The translations under genes were made by a program, and so were the position numbers. From a virus, in the IMG/VR virus record IMGVR_UViG_3300047360_000019, positions 1 to 42,460 of that record: DNA of 42,460 nucleotides; one strand, given 5' to 3'. Shown piece by piece: positions 10,301-17,897 of this stretch (positions within the stretch are counted from its first letter, which is position 1; each line of letters starts with the position of its first letter). The notes under the pieces were generated by a model. The model was not told where the DNA came from, did no database searches, and worked only from the letters and a program-made list of their open reading frames with translations.

Positions 10301-12953
10301 ATTAAAAAGTGCAGCTAAAAATATTGAGTCTTCTACAGGGGCAGTTACATTAATTAGTGCTGTTGCCAAAAACCTAGATGAAACAGGAACTAAAACTACT
10401 GTAACTGAAGAAGAATTAATTAAAGAAACTAAAGAGCTTCTAGACCTTTTAGGTGGTAAAGAAATAGACCACATGAAAGCTATTGAAACAATTAAAGCAA
10501 ATGGAACTAGTTTAGAAAGCTTTAGAAATGAACAAAAAGCGATTAAACAAGTTATACAAACGTTAGCGGATACAATCGTTGATACGTCTATACAAGCACA
10601 GAAAGCTAGAAAAGCAGACTCAGGTTTAAACCGAGAAGAACTCGAAGTACAAGTATTAAGTCTACTTGACCAACTTACAGAAGCAAATCGTATATGGTCA
10701 CTACAAGGTAAAGAAGCAGGTCTTACGTTAGTACAACGAAAGTTCTTAAAAGGTGGTGATGGATTTAGTTTAAGCACCCACAATCGTAAAGTAGGTTATG
10801 ACTTTAACCAAGATACTAGAATGCTTTCTTCATATAAAGATAACATTAAAGGTTCTAAAGGTATAGATGAATTGATTGATACATTGGCAGGAGCTAAGAA
10901 TGTAGCAGATGTTAATCATAGACTTAAGATGGTTAATACTACAGCCACTTCCGCAAAAGGTAATCAGTTATTTAATGTTATTAATGAGTATTGGATTAAC
11001 TCATTGTTATCAGGACCAACTACTCAGATAGTTAATATACTAGGTAACTCAATGACAACTGCCTTAAGATTTACAGAGCTTGCAGTTGGTAGTGTTCTAA
11101 ATAAAGATACTAAACTTGCTAGGTCAGCGATGAGCTTTGCATTTAATATAGAAGCTTTTAGTGAATCCCTACGAGCTGCTGTAATAGCAGGTAAAGAGAA
11201 TAGAAGTATTATAACACAATCAGGAACTCAGTTTAAAGATACTGCAGGGTATATGAAGCCTAATGAATTTGATGCTATTCGTAGTGATGATGAGGGGGCA
11301 GTCGGACAGGCAATTAATGCTATCGGTGCTATTGTAAGATTTCCTAGTCGCATGCTTCAAGCAGGTGATGAGTTCTTTAAACAACTTAACTATAGAGCTT
11401 ATGTTCGTACTGACTTAGCTATGGAAGCTATGGAAAAGTATAAGATGACTGATGGTAAAGACATTGCTGAGTATGTAAATACTAAGATGAATGACTACAT
11501 AACTGAAGGTGGTCGAGCATATAACGAATACAATCTATATCTTGATGCTGAAGCCGCTGCTGATAAGAAAGGACTTATGGGAAGAAGCCGAACTGCGTAT
11601 ATTAATGCAGGTGAAGAGCTCATGAACTTTGATGCTAAACGTGGTAAGTTAGCAGATGAAGCACTACAACGTGCACGAGTAAATACATTTACAAATGATT
11701 TAGATAGTAAAGGTGCAGTAGATACTGTTGCTAACTTTATTTCTACAGCTAAAGAAAGAAATAAGATGTTTGCATTCATTGTTCCTTTCGTGCGTACTCC
11801 TACAAACATCCTTAAGTTTTCACTAGCACGTTCTCCATTAGGTTTAGGTGTTGATGCATATAAAGGTATTGTTAATAAAGAATCTATTATAAGACAAAAA
11901 CTTAATAGTAAAGACCCTAGAGTTGTAGCTGAAACAAAAGGTCAATTAGCTACTGCCTCTACATTTGTTGCTACTGCTGCTTGGTATATGACAACAAATA
12001 AAGATTGGATTACAGGAGCAGGACCAACCGAGAAAGCACAGAATGAAGCATGGAAGCAAGATGGTAAAACACCTTATAGTATTAAGGTGGGTAATACATG
12101 GGTAAGTTATCAACGTCTTGACCCTTTCTCTACTATCATCGGTATTATTGCAGATACTGTTCATGCTGCTGACTATAATGATTTTGATAATAGTGATACA
12201 ATAGGAGGAGATTTACAGACTGTATTATCCGCACTAGGTATAGCTGTAGTAAATAATGTTACCAATAAATCTTATGTAAAAGGTTTGGACAGTCTTGTAC
12301 AAGCATTCAAAGACCCTGAAGCTAACTTTAGTAAGATAGGTAAGAACATTGCAGGAGGCTTTATGCCTACCTTTGTTTCTCAGATGCAAAATGTATTTCC
12401 TGAAAGAGAATTAAAAGAAACTAGAACATTAATGGATGCCTTCTTAAAGAAAGTTCCTTATAACAATGTTCCTAACAAACGTAACTTCTTAGGTGAAACT
12501 GTTAAGATTACTAACCCTCCTATTATTGGAGCTTTTAATCCTCTATATATGAACCCTGCTAGTCATGATTCAGTTGATAAAGAAATCGCTCGTCTAGGAC
12601 ATGGGTTCAATAAGGTTAACCCTAAGTTATATGATTCTATAGATTTAAGAGATATACAAGAAAATGGTCGTCAAGGTTATGACAGATTATTAGAAATACA
12701 AAGTGACTCTAAAATCAATGGTATGACACAGCGACAAGCTCTTAGAAAACTAATTAATAGTGCTTACTACAAAGCTCTTCCTGAAAGTGATGATGATATA
12801 GGAATGAAATCTCCAAAAGTCAGAGCTATTAATAAAGTATTAAAATCATTTAGAACTTTTGCTCGAAGTGAACTTCTTAAAGAGTTCCCTGAGCTAAGAC
12901 AACAATTTAATGAACTTGCTGCGAACCGCAATGAGTATCGAACCACCTACTAA
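7317..12953 (+). CDS. Internal virion protein D (T7 gp16-like ejection protein) with a putative HExxH metallopeptidase domain
   Basis: 1878 residues, much longer than T7 gp16 (1318). Position after gp15, size, and the hydrophobic/helical segments in the C-terminal half (about residues 1225-1700) support a gp16-type ejection protein that spans the inner membrane. T7 gp16 has an N-terminal lytic transglycosylase. I see no such motif here. Instead residues 318-322 read HETMH, a zinc-peptidase HExxH signature, within IKTVIHETMHSLTSR. A further conserved-looking segment, LHEFVAEAFTN, lies at about 416-426 and could supply a third ligand. The peptidase role is inference. It would fit local opening of the envelope or processing of core proteins. 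Confidence 0.8.
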   Translation: MAFENILRPSARGVSQEQDITPKDPNANVIADMALGIPRGVEGFAQSIYDLADYATGDKLLPNYDERFLGKSKTTAGGFVEGTSQFLTGFIPIVGQLGKVSKASKALSAFSKSRPVVSNIGKGAVAGAGSDFLSFQAQEERLSNLIEQFPELNNPVTAYLAADDNDGEIEGRFKNVIEGLFIEAGMVGLGTTFTQAVKAIKKTKKGNLKDSDVQFNSEEAKKNVISEANDTDTVRNFSYNIYGADVENKKIPLSDWLGKYTENFDDEYADLAKTLLGRFRNSLDQETITIGSDVQGRTTWSAGDGVKLGNGGIKTVIHETMHSLTSRTLMEKMPFTNSGAEFKEQLNTILNTAPIDDTDTAIQGLAKSYLKVVDALKVDKQVFNPAQGKGANIDSMVDARAMELDLDELPYGLTNLHEFVAEAFTNREFQKTLAGIQGEGAGRNVFSEILDYLKQVMGLTQRQGTVLDDVFVSTGTIAKNNEFYLDQTFSLAKQMEKFKKSFGSQDIEDGVYRSDNEINAPKDEVEGIDYVMVDGVPMRFDDVHSDLDSVKPTRYADLPRQQLDIKDSFNQGDFLDEMNTGTLRSLLNGNAKTTEGNPIVLGERNPTRWKIEAELRQRGKRTGDGEPRDFVKETDSEIIEMEKSKYNPEGYKVINDGKNTFKKIDEMVTRGEGVSALGKIDGQFTHYGNPWSHLKSAQKINKRLIPAKSLKESTQNYKDWLEGKAHTDVAQDQREWILKQIDSGKLDDKAILYNSRTTNKTKELGSGDGKFPINPRQNNHAVVLANFRNQRRKDNISFQEKASTPKQGILNTDQENYLRALVKEYTTKEGELDLNLGESVIKAINDGTASEYIDTLRKIVGEDKKATGIINKILDMSRKVDIEKTVREEARPNIKANKFRELQRKLMRMEAGVEAKDPSAGLFAARSQKSYGDEMKAGEQAMQDLGSFQSKADAIRGYNFGSQPTPEDFENTLDAFIAKMVKPFMKDLKTGGAKALKSAAKNIESSTGAVTLISAVAKNLDETGTKTTVTEEELIKETKELLDLLGGKEIDHMKAIETIKANGTSLESFRNEQKAIKQVIQTLADTIVDTSIQAQKARKADSGLNREELEVQVLSLLDQLTEANRIWSLQGKEAGLTLVQRKFLKGGDGFSLSTHNRKVGYDFNQDTRMLSSYKDNIKGSKGIDELIDTLAGAKNVADVNHRLKMVNTTATSAKGNQLFNVINEYWINSLLSGPTTQIVNILGNSMTTALRFTELAVGSVLNKDTKLARSAMSFAFNIEAFSESLRAAVIAGKENRSIITQSGTQFKDTAGYMKPNEFDAIRSDDEGAVGQAINAIGAIVRFPSRMLQAGDEFFKQLNYRAYVRTDLAMEAMEKYKMTDGKDIAEYVNTKMNDYITEGGRAYNEYNLYLDAEAAADKKGLMGRSRTAYINAGEELMNFDAKRGKLADEALQRARVNTFTNDLDSKGAVDTVANFISTAKERNKMFAFIVPFVRTPTNILKFSLARSPLGLGVDAYKGIVNKESIIRQKLNSKDPRVVAETKGQLATASTFVATAAWYMTTNKDWITGAGPTEKAQNEAWKQDGKTPYSIKVGNTWVSYQRLDPFSTIIGIIADTVHAADYNDFDNSDTIGGDLQTVLSALGIAVVNNVTNKSYVKGLDSLVQAFKDPEANFSKIGKNIAGGFMPTFVSQMQNVFPERELKETRTLMDAFLKKVPYNNVPNKRNFLGETVKITNPPIIGAFNPLYMNPASHDSVDKEIARLGHGFNKVNPKLYDSIDLRDIQENGRQGYDRLLEIQSDSKINGMTQRQALRKLINSAYYKALPESDDDIGMKSPKVRAINKVLKSFRTFARSELLKEFPELRQQFNELAANRNEYRTTY

Positions 12954-12965
12954 CCCCCTTAATTT

Positions 12966-13961
12966 ATGGCTAACTCATATGCAGAATATACGTCCCTTAG
13001 TGGGACTACATACGCAGTTCCTAGTAACTTCTTAAGTATCGATGATATAATTGTCAAAGGATACAATGGAAGTACATGGACTACACTTACAATCAATCAA
13101 AGAGATGCATCAGCAAAAACTGTTACACTCTCTAGTGCTCCCTCAAGCTACCAAAAGATACGAGTTTATCGAATGACAAGCTCTAGTCCGTTAGTAGACT
13201 TTGCTAGTGGTGCTACATTAACTGCTTCTGACTTAGACACATCCTACCAACAAGGATTACTATTATCTCAGGAGGTAGCAGAAGATGCCGACCCCGAAGG
13301 CGGTAGTGGTATAGGTAACATAGTCAGCTCGCAACTAGCAGATGTGAGTATTACTAACAGTAACCTAGCTGGGGGTATCACTAACGATAAGCTTGCTAGT
13401 GGTGTGGGAACAAGTGCGAACAACCTAGTGAAACTAGATGCGAACGCCAAGCTACCTGCGGTTGATGGAAGTCAACTTACGAATGTTGGTGGTGGTAAAA
13501 TGTTGCAGTTTAAATTAGCTAAAGAAGATAGTGGAACAGCCCAACGAACTACAACTAATACAAACTTTGTATCAAGTGGTTTGTTTGTTCAAATAACTCC
13601 CTCTTCTGCTTCTAGTAAAATATTAATTTCATTTGGCTTTACTGGACTTAACGGAAATGGAAATGCATATGTTCAAGCGAATGTTTATAGAAACATTACT
13701 AGTTCAACAAATCACGATACTCAAATAGCAGGAGGAACTAGTTTATCAGGTAGTTCTGCTTTGCAACAATATGGAATGGCAACCCTTTATACTGGTGGTA
13801 CAGGTAGTGGAGTGTTAACTTCTATGGCATTAGATAGCCCAAATTCTACTTCACAACTAACATATACATTAGCATATTCTGCTAACGGAAATGGAGGTAC
13901 TGCCATATTTGGATGGAACGGAGGTTATAGATATATCTCAGCAACAGAGATAGAAGAATAA
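12966..13961 (+). CDS. Tail fibre protein with T7 gp17-type N-terminal attachment domain
   Basis: 331 residues. Residues 1 to about 115 match the T7 tail-fibre N-terminal domain that docks on the tail: YAVPSNFLSIDDIIVKGY, LTINQRDAS, IRVYRMTSSSPLVDFASG and the DLDTSYQQ segment correspond to the gp17 pattern ending RLVDFTDGSILRAYDLN. A middle linker carries short repeats of the NDKLASG type often seen in marine phage fibres. The C-terminal 160 residues look like a beta-rich receptor-binding tip. At 331 residues the fibre is short (T7 gp17 is 553), so the large adhesin at 31728 may share host recognition. Confidence 0.88.
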   Translation: MANSYAEYTSLSGTTYAVPSNFLSIDDIIVKGYNGSTWTTLTINQRDASAKTVTLSSAPSSYQKIRVYRMTSSSPLVDFASGATLTASDLDTSYQQGLLLSQEVAEDADPEGGSGIGNIVSSQLADVSITNSNLAGGITNDKLASGVGTSANNLVKLDANAKLPAVDGSQLTNVGGGKMLQFKLAKEDSGTAQRTTTNTNFVSSGLFVQITPSSASSKILISFGFTGLNGNGNAYVQANVYRNITSSTNHDTQIAGGTSLSGSSALQQYGMATLYTGGTGSGVLTSMALDSPNSTSQLTYTLAYSANGNGGTAIFGWNGGYRYISATEIEE

Positions 13962-13965
13962 TAAA

Positions 13966-14115
13966 ATGGAATCACAGCACTTCCCCTCACTTGTCGGATT
14001 CATGGGTATCCTCGGCACTCTAACATTAGCAGATATTAATGTTGTCGTAGCTATATTCGTGGGTCTCGCCTCGTTCATTTATCTTATCATAAAAATATTA
14101 AAGGAATTAAAATGA
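13966..14115 (+). CDS. Small class II holin-like protein (T7 gp17.5 position)
   Basis: 49 residues. Two hydrophobic stretches are visible: about 6-22 (FPSLVGFMGILGTLTLA) and 26-42 (VVVAIFVGLASFIYLII). A lysine-rich tail (KILKELK) follows. This is the topology of class II holins. The position between the tail fibre and the small terminase gene equals that of the T7 holin gene 17.5. The stop overlaps the terminase start (ATGA), so the two are probably co-translated. A second holin-like gene lies at 37745. Confidence 0.75.
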   Translation: MESQHFPSLVGFMGILGTLTLADINVVVAIFVGLASFIYLIIKILKELK

Positions 14116-14363
14116 GTGAAACAACAAAGAAATTAAACAACCTCCAAGATATGCTTATCGATGAATTTATTGAGCGTATCAATAGTGGTGCAGCAACCCC
14201 TAGTGACCTTAATGCTGCTCGTCAGTTACTTAAAGACAACGGAGTGCATGCAACAGTCACTAATGAAAACCCCTTAACCGAGTTAACGAAGGTATTACCC
14301 TTTGAAGACCCATCAGAAAACATAGTTAGTATCAATGAGCAGAGATTACAAAAAAGAATATAA
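14112..14363 (+). CDS. terS: Terminase small subunit (T7 gp18-like)
   Basis: 83 residues, close to T7 gp18 (89). The N-terminus is helical (ETTKKLNNLQDMLIDEFIERI). A segment typical of DNA-packaging small subunits follows (ATPSDLNAARQLLKDNGV). The small subunit recognises concatemer DNA and hands it to the large terminase. It overlaps the holin gene by 4 bp and the following HNH gene by 29 bp. Confidence 0.85.
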   Translation: MSETTKKLNNLQDMLIDEFIERINSGAATPSDLNAARQLLKDNGVHATVTNENPLTELTKVLPFEDPSENIVSINEQRLQKRI

Positions 14364-14559
14364 CAACTACCATTCCTCTGAAAAACAGAAGAAACGTAGA
14401 GCAGGACGAAATCAAGCTAGAAGATTAGCCGTTAATAAGTACGGAAAGTCAGCTTTAGCAGGAAAAGATGTTGACCATCGTGACAGAAACCCTAATAATA
14501 ATAGTAGGTCAAATCTCCGTATTCAATCCAAGAAAAATAATCGCTCACGAAATAGCTAA
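14335..14559 (+). CDS. HNH endonuclease-like protein between the terminase genes
   Basis: 74 residues, highly basic. The C-terminal half carries an HNH signature: DVDHRDRN at residues 45-52, then NNN and SNLR (residues 54-62), giving the D-H, N and N-L elements expected of the fold. The N-terminal half is Lys/Arg-rich and may bind DNA. It overlaps the small terminase gene by 29 bp and ends directly before the large terminase start. HNH proteins beside terminases take part in packaging in some phages. A free-standing homing endonuclease is the alternative. It occupies the place of the T7 Rz-like gene 18.5. Confidence 0.72.
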   Translation: MSRDYKKEYNNYHSSEKQKKRRAGRNQARRLAVNKYGKSALAGKDVDHRDRNPNNNSRSNLRIQSKKNNRSRNS

Positions 14560-16224
14560 ATGGAAATCCCTGAACAGTTAAGGGACTTTAGAAACTTCTT
14601 ATATCTCGTTTGGAAGGAGCTAAACCTTCCTGACCCTACCCCTATTCAATATGAAATCGCAGAATTCATGCAACATGGACCTAAGAGAGGAATTATCGAA
14701 GGCTTCCGAGGAGTTGGAAAATCTTGGATATGCTCTGCTTTCGTTGTCCATCAACTCTACCTCGACCCATCAAAAAACATTTTGGTGGTCTCAGCTTCAA
14801 AGACTCGTGCAGACGATTTCTCTACTTTCACGCTTAGACTCATACATGAGCTCCCAATGCTCGCCCACCTCAAACCTAATGCAAAACAAAGATTTTCTAA
14901 AATTAGCTTCGATGTTGGTCCTGCCCCCGCAAGTCACGCCCCCTCCGTCAAATCGTTGGGAGTCACCTCACAGCTAACAGGTTCTCGTGCTGATATTATT
15001 GTAGGTGATGATATCGAAGTGCCCACTAATAGTGCCACTCAAGGTATGCGAGAAAAGCTCTCAGAGCAGGTCAAAGAGTTTGACGCTATTCTCAAACCTA
15101 ACGATGACTCTAAGATACTTTTCCTAGGTACACCTCAATGTGAGGACAGTATATATAATAAACTTACTGAGAGGGACTACAAGGCTCGTATATGGACTGC
15201 ACGATACATCACACCAACCTTTAACCAAACACAGTATAGCGGGGCTGTGAGTGCCCTTTGTGTGGATTCTGAACAAGAGGGAGCGTCCACCGAGTACACC
15301 CGATTTTCTGACATCGATTTAAATGAGCGTGAGCTTAGTTATGGTCGTAGTGGTTTCGCTATGCAGTTCATGCTCGATACCCGTCTCTCTGACACAGACA
15401 GATACCCTCTAAAGCTATCTGATTTGATTGTTATGGACATAAATAACAAGGTTGCCCCTGAGCAACTTATATGGGCACGTAATAATGACCTTATATGGGA
15501 CTCAGAAGTCCCTAACGTTGGTTTTAGTGGAGATAGGTACTACCGACCCTTCCAAACCATTGGAGACCACATAGAGTACACAGGAAGCGTACTAGCCATT
15601 GACCCTAGTGGTCGTGGTAAAGATGAAACAGGGTATGCTGTCATTAAGATGCTCAATGGTACACTCTTTGTGCCTGATTGTGGTGGACTACAGGGTGGTT
15701 ATAGCGATACAGTACTAAAAACACTAGCTATGAAAGCCAAAGAGCATAATGTTAACTACGTTATCTCTGAAAGTAACTTTGGTGATGGTATGTTCACCGA
15801 GATTTTTAAACCAATCCTTCAAAAGATACACCCCTGCTCTATGGAAGAGGTTAGACACAATGTTCAGAAGGAAAGACGCATAATTGATACCCTAGAGCCC
15901 GTTATGAATCAACACCGATTGGTCATATCACCCAAAGTTATCAAGAATGACTTCGAAACAGCTCAAGGTTACCCCGCTGAGTCACAACTTAAGTACCAAT
16001 TAATGTACCAAATGTCTAGAATTACCCGTGAGAGAGGAGCAATCACTCATGACGATAGGCTAGATGCCCTTAGTATTGGTGTTAACTATTGGGTAGAACA
16101 AATGGCACAAGATGCTAACAAGCGTATCCAAGAACGTAAGGTAGAACTCATACATAAAGAACTAAGTGCCTTTCAGGACTCTTACTTCAAGAACAAATCT
16201 CAGAGTAATACACTAATATGGTAA
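14560..16224 (+). CDS. terL: Terminase large subunit (T7 gp19-like)
   Basis: 554 residues (T7 gp19 has 586). The packaging ATPase motifs are clear: Walker A GFRGVGKS at residues 48-55, and Walker B DIIVGDD ending at D150-D151 followed by E153. The RNase H-like nuclease domain follows, with acidic residues D348 (AIDPSGRGKDE), the SESNFGDGMF segment, and D498/D499/D502 (HDDRLDALSIG). The enzyme cuts concatemers and drives DNA into the prohead through the portal. It starts directly after the HNH gene stop. Confidence 0.96.
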   Translation: MEIPEQLRDFRNFLYLVWKELNLPDPTPIQYEIAEFMQHGPKRGIIEGFRGVGKSWICSAFVVHQLYLDPSKNILVVSASKTRADDFSTFTLRLIHELPMLAHLKPNAKQRFSKISFDVGPAPASHAPSVKSLGVTSQLTGSRADIIVGDDIEVPTNSATQGMREKLSEQVKEFDAILKPNDDSKILFLGTPQCEDSIYNKLTERDYKARIWTARYITPTFNQTQYSGAVSALCVDSEQEGASTEYTRFSDIDLNERELSYGRSGFAMQFMLDTRLSDTDRYPLKLSDLIVMDINNKVAPEQLIWARNNDLIWDSEVPNVGFSGDRYYRPFQTIGDHIEYTGSVLAIDPSGRGKDETGYAVIKMLNGTLFVPDCGGLQGGYSDTVLKTLAMKAKEHNVNYVISESNFGDGMFTEIFKPILQKIHPCSMEEVRHNVQKERRIIDTLEPVMNQHRLVISPKVIKNDFETAQGYPAESQLKYQLMYQMSRITRERGAITHDDRLDALSIGVNYWVEQMAQDANKRIQERKVELIHKELSAFQDSYFKNKSQSNTLIW

Positions 16225-16251
16225 GAACATACACTTATTGACCTGTTTAAT

Positions 16252-16491
16252 ATGTCACATTTAACCCCCATAGAACAAGCTAGAGCCACTTTAGGTGAGC
16301 ATTATGAACATTTTATTATTATTACAGCTAATGACAATGAGTATGATGTTGTTTATAACAATGTATTTGCTGCTAATGGTATGTTAGTAGCTGCTCAACA
16401 CTCCCTTAATGATGCCTTAGCGTGTGCTGAGGAAGACTTAGAACTAATATGGGAGGATGATGATGAAGATGAGGAAGAAGACTCACTATAA
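16252..16491 (+). CDS. Small acidic protein of unknown function
   Basis: 79 residues, with a run of Asp/Glu over the last 15 (WEDDDEDEEEDSL). I do not recognise a family. It is the last gene before the non-coding stretch that probably holds the genome end. Such acidic proteins at genome edges are sometimes DNA mimics or inhibitors of host DNA-binding proteins. For this protein that is only a possibility. Confidence 0.65.
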   Translation: MSHLTPIEQARATLGEHYEHFIIITANDNEYDVVYNNVFAANGMLVAAQHSLNDALACAEEDLELIWEDDDEDEEEDSL

Positions 16492-16943
16492 GTAACCTTA
16501 AGGTAACTATAAGATATTTATTATAATAATAATTATAGATTATAACTTATAGTATTCACTTATGGTGACACCTAAGGTGTATTGTAAGTTAACTAAATGT
16601 CCTGTCAAGACAAACCCTTGGTTTTGGTAAAAATATCTGAAGGGGTATATTGATAAAGGTCGGGCGAATCTTTCCCCCGTGCGTACCCCTCGCAAACTTT
16701 TAAAAAACACGCTAAGACTATCATCGGTCACGCAAATTTCCTGTTAACGCAGAAAATAAACGATTGCAACGGATTTATTATCCGAAAATAGATGTTTTTA
16801 AAAATTTTTTTCGCTCGGCAAGCCTCGCTCAGGTGGCAACAGGTGTGTTTACATGTGTCTGTGTTTGCTAGCGTTTTTTGCGATACGGCTATCCAACCTA
16901 TAATGACCAATAGTTATCTTTATTATAATTTTTATTTTTTATT
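16492..16943. other. Non-coding region, likely genome terminus and early promoter region
   Basis: About 450 bp without a credible gene. It lies between the terminase operon and the first early gene, which is where T7-like phages keep their terminal direct repeats and host-type promoters. It holds several foldable elements: ACACCTAAGGTGT at about 16567, the 7-bp inverted pair AGGGGTA/TACCCCT (16641-16647 and 16684-16690), CGGAT/ATCCG around 16770-16784, and a long T-rich tract at 16794-16811. A middle block (about 16640-16740) is visibly richer in G+C than its surroundings. The exact terminus cannot be read from the sequence alone. Confidence 0.55.
16876..16904 (+). promoter_or_regulatory. Candidate host-type sigma-70 promoter for the early module
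   Basis: A perfect -10 box TATAAT lies at 16899-16904, 39 bp before the first early ATG. Upstream there is TTTTGC at 16876-16881 (17-bp spacer) or TTGCGA at 16878-16883 (15-bp spacer). The -35 element is weak. The position, just ahead of genes that precede the phage RNA polymerase gene, supports transcription by the host enzyme. Confidence 0.4.
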
Positions 16944-17168
16944 ATGACTACTACATACAATCCAAACAAATCCATAAGCCTCGAATCACCTTGCAATGAG
17001 CTTATTATTAACTTCGAACCTGCCGAAAAAGGTATGGTAACTATAGAAACCATTGATGATGCAGGCTATAGTTGCTTCGCTGATAACTATGCAACAGAAT
17101 GTTACTACACCAATGACGCTAAGTCTTTGTTCTATTCTTATATCTCTTCAGGTTACTCAATTATATAA
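16944..17168 (+). CDS. Early protein of unknown function
   Basis: 74 residues, rich in Tyr, Ser and acidic residues, with no recognised family. It is the first gene after the putative terminus and so probably among the first expressed. An AT-rich leader without a Shine-Dalgarno sequence precedes the ATG, as for its neighbours. T7-like phages keep host-takeover proteins in this position, but nothing in this sequence shows such a role. Confidence 0.6.
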   Translation: MTTTYNPNKSISLESPCNELIINFEPAEKGMVTIETIDDAGYSCFADNYATECYYTNDAKSLFYSYISSGYSII

Positions 17169-17209
17169 TTTATATTTCTTTTTTTATTAACAATCAAATA
17201 CACACATAT

Positions 17210-17485
17210 ATGAAAAATACAGGTATCATTAATACTTACGACAATAACCTTCGTGGTGCATTGTTTCGCAACTTAGACGCAACAGAAACTAACAAACAAC
17301 CTAATTATCGTGGTGTTACCGAAATAGATGGTAACAAATACGACATATCAGGTTGGGTTGAGACATCTAGTATGAACTCAAAACTCAAAGGTGCTAAGTT
17401 CCTATCTATTAAATTATCACTTCAAGACAATATGCTTGACGAGGTAGTTACTCAATCACAAGCTAAAGAAGAAATTACATTCTAA
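17210..17485 (+). CDS. Small early protein, DUF736-like
   Basis: 91 residues. The pattern NTGIINTYDNNLRGALFRN, then YRGVTEIDGNKYDISGW, then LKGAKFLSIKLS resembles small phage and plasmid proteins of the DUF736 type. These are short beta-rich proteins that often sit near replication genes and have no established function. The assignment rests on pattern memory only. Its stop overlaps the next ATG by one base. Confidence 0.6.
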   Translation: MKNTGIINTYDNNLRGALFRNLDATETNKQPNYRGVTEIDGNKYDISGWVETSSMNSKLKGAKFLSIKLSLQDNMLDEVVTQSQAKEEITF

Positions 17486-17769
17486 TGGATAATAAACATA
17501 CATTCTTTAAAGTAATCCTCAGCTATATAGTTGGTGATTATACCTACGAAGATACATTCTTCATAAACTTCAAAAATCCTGCAACTCTTACACAATGTAA
17601 ATTATATATTGCTCAAGATTATATAGGATATAAGCCTAAAAAACATCTAGATTCCGACAATAATCACGCATATCCTCATCGTTGTTTTGCAGATATTAAT
17701 TACGCAGATGTAGATGATATCGAAACTATGAAAAAATATCACTTAGTTTCAACTGTTCATAACCCTTAA
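17485..17769 (+). CDS. Early protein of unknown function
   Basis: 94 residues, rich in aromatic residues and His (FFKVILSYIVGDYTYEDTFF; PHRCFADINYADVDD). No family recognised. It starts within the stop codon of the preceding gene, so the two are probably co-translated. Confidence 0.58.
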   Translation: MDNKHTFFKVILSYIVGDYTYEDTFFINFKNPATLTQCKLYIAQDYIGYKPKKHLDSDNNHAYPHRCFADINYADVDDIETMKKYHLVSTVHNP

Positions 17770-17780
17770 TTACACACATA

Positions 17781-17897
17781 ATGAATAAATCAACACTCAA
17801 TAAACTCAAGTTACGAGTATATGTAACCACGCCATCTATATGGTTTCGTAAAATCACTAATACTATCATACGCAAACTAGAAAGGTTTGTTAGATGA
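17781..17897 (+). CDS. Short basic peptide gene coupled to the amidoligase-like gene
   Basis: A 38-residue frame from ATG at 17781, reading MNKSTLNKLKLRVYVTTPSI and then a Lys/Arg-rich amphipathic end. Its stop overlaps the ATG of the amidoligase-like gene (ATGA at 17894-17897). It fills an otherwise empty gap in a tightly packed operon. It may be a real peptide or only a coupling leader. Given the neighbouring enzymes, it could also be looked at as a peptide substrate, but no evidence here shows that. Confidence 0.45.
   Translation: MNKSTLNKLKLRVYVTTPSIWFRKITNTIIRKLERFVR

Noticed and set aside
10187-10783. 198-codon minus-strand open frame inside the gp16-like gene
   Set aside because: Serine- and cysteine-rich translation typical of antisense to AT-rich coding DNA; the + strand gene is uninterrupted.
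14651-14977. 108-codon frame in another + frame within the large terminase
   Set aside because: Lies over the Walker A region of the terminase, which is certainly coding in its own frame.
16728-16910. Minus-strand 60-codon frame in the non-coding region
   Set aside because: No ribosome binding site, no neighbours on that strand, and composition does not look coding.
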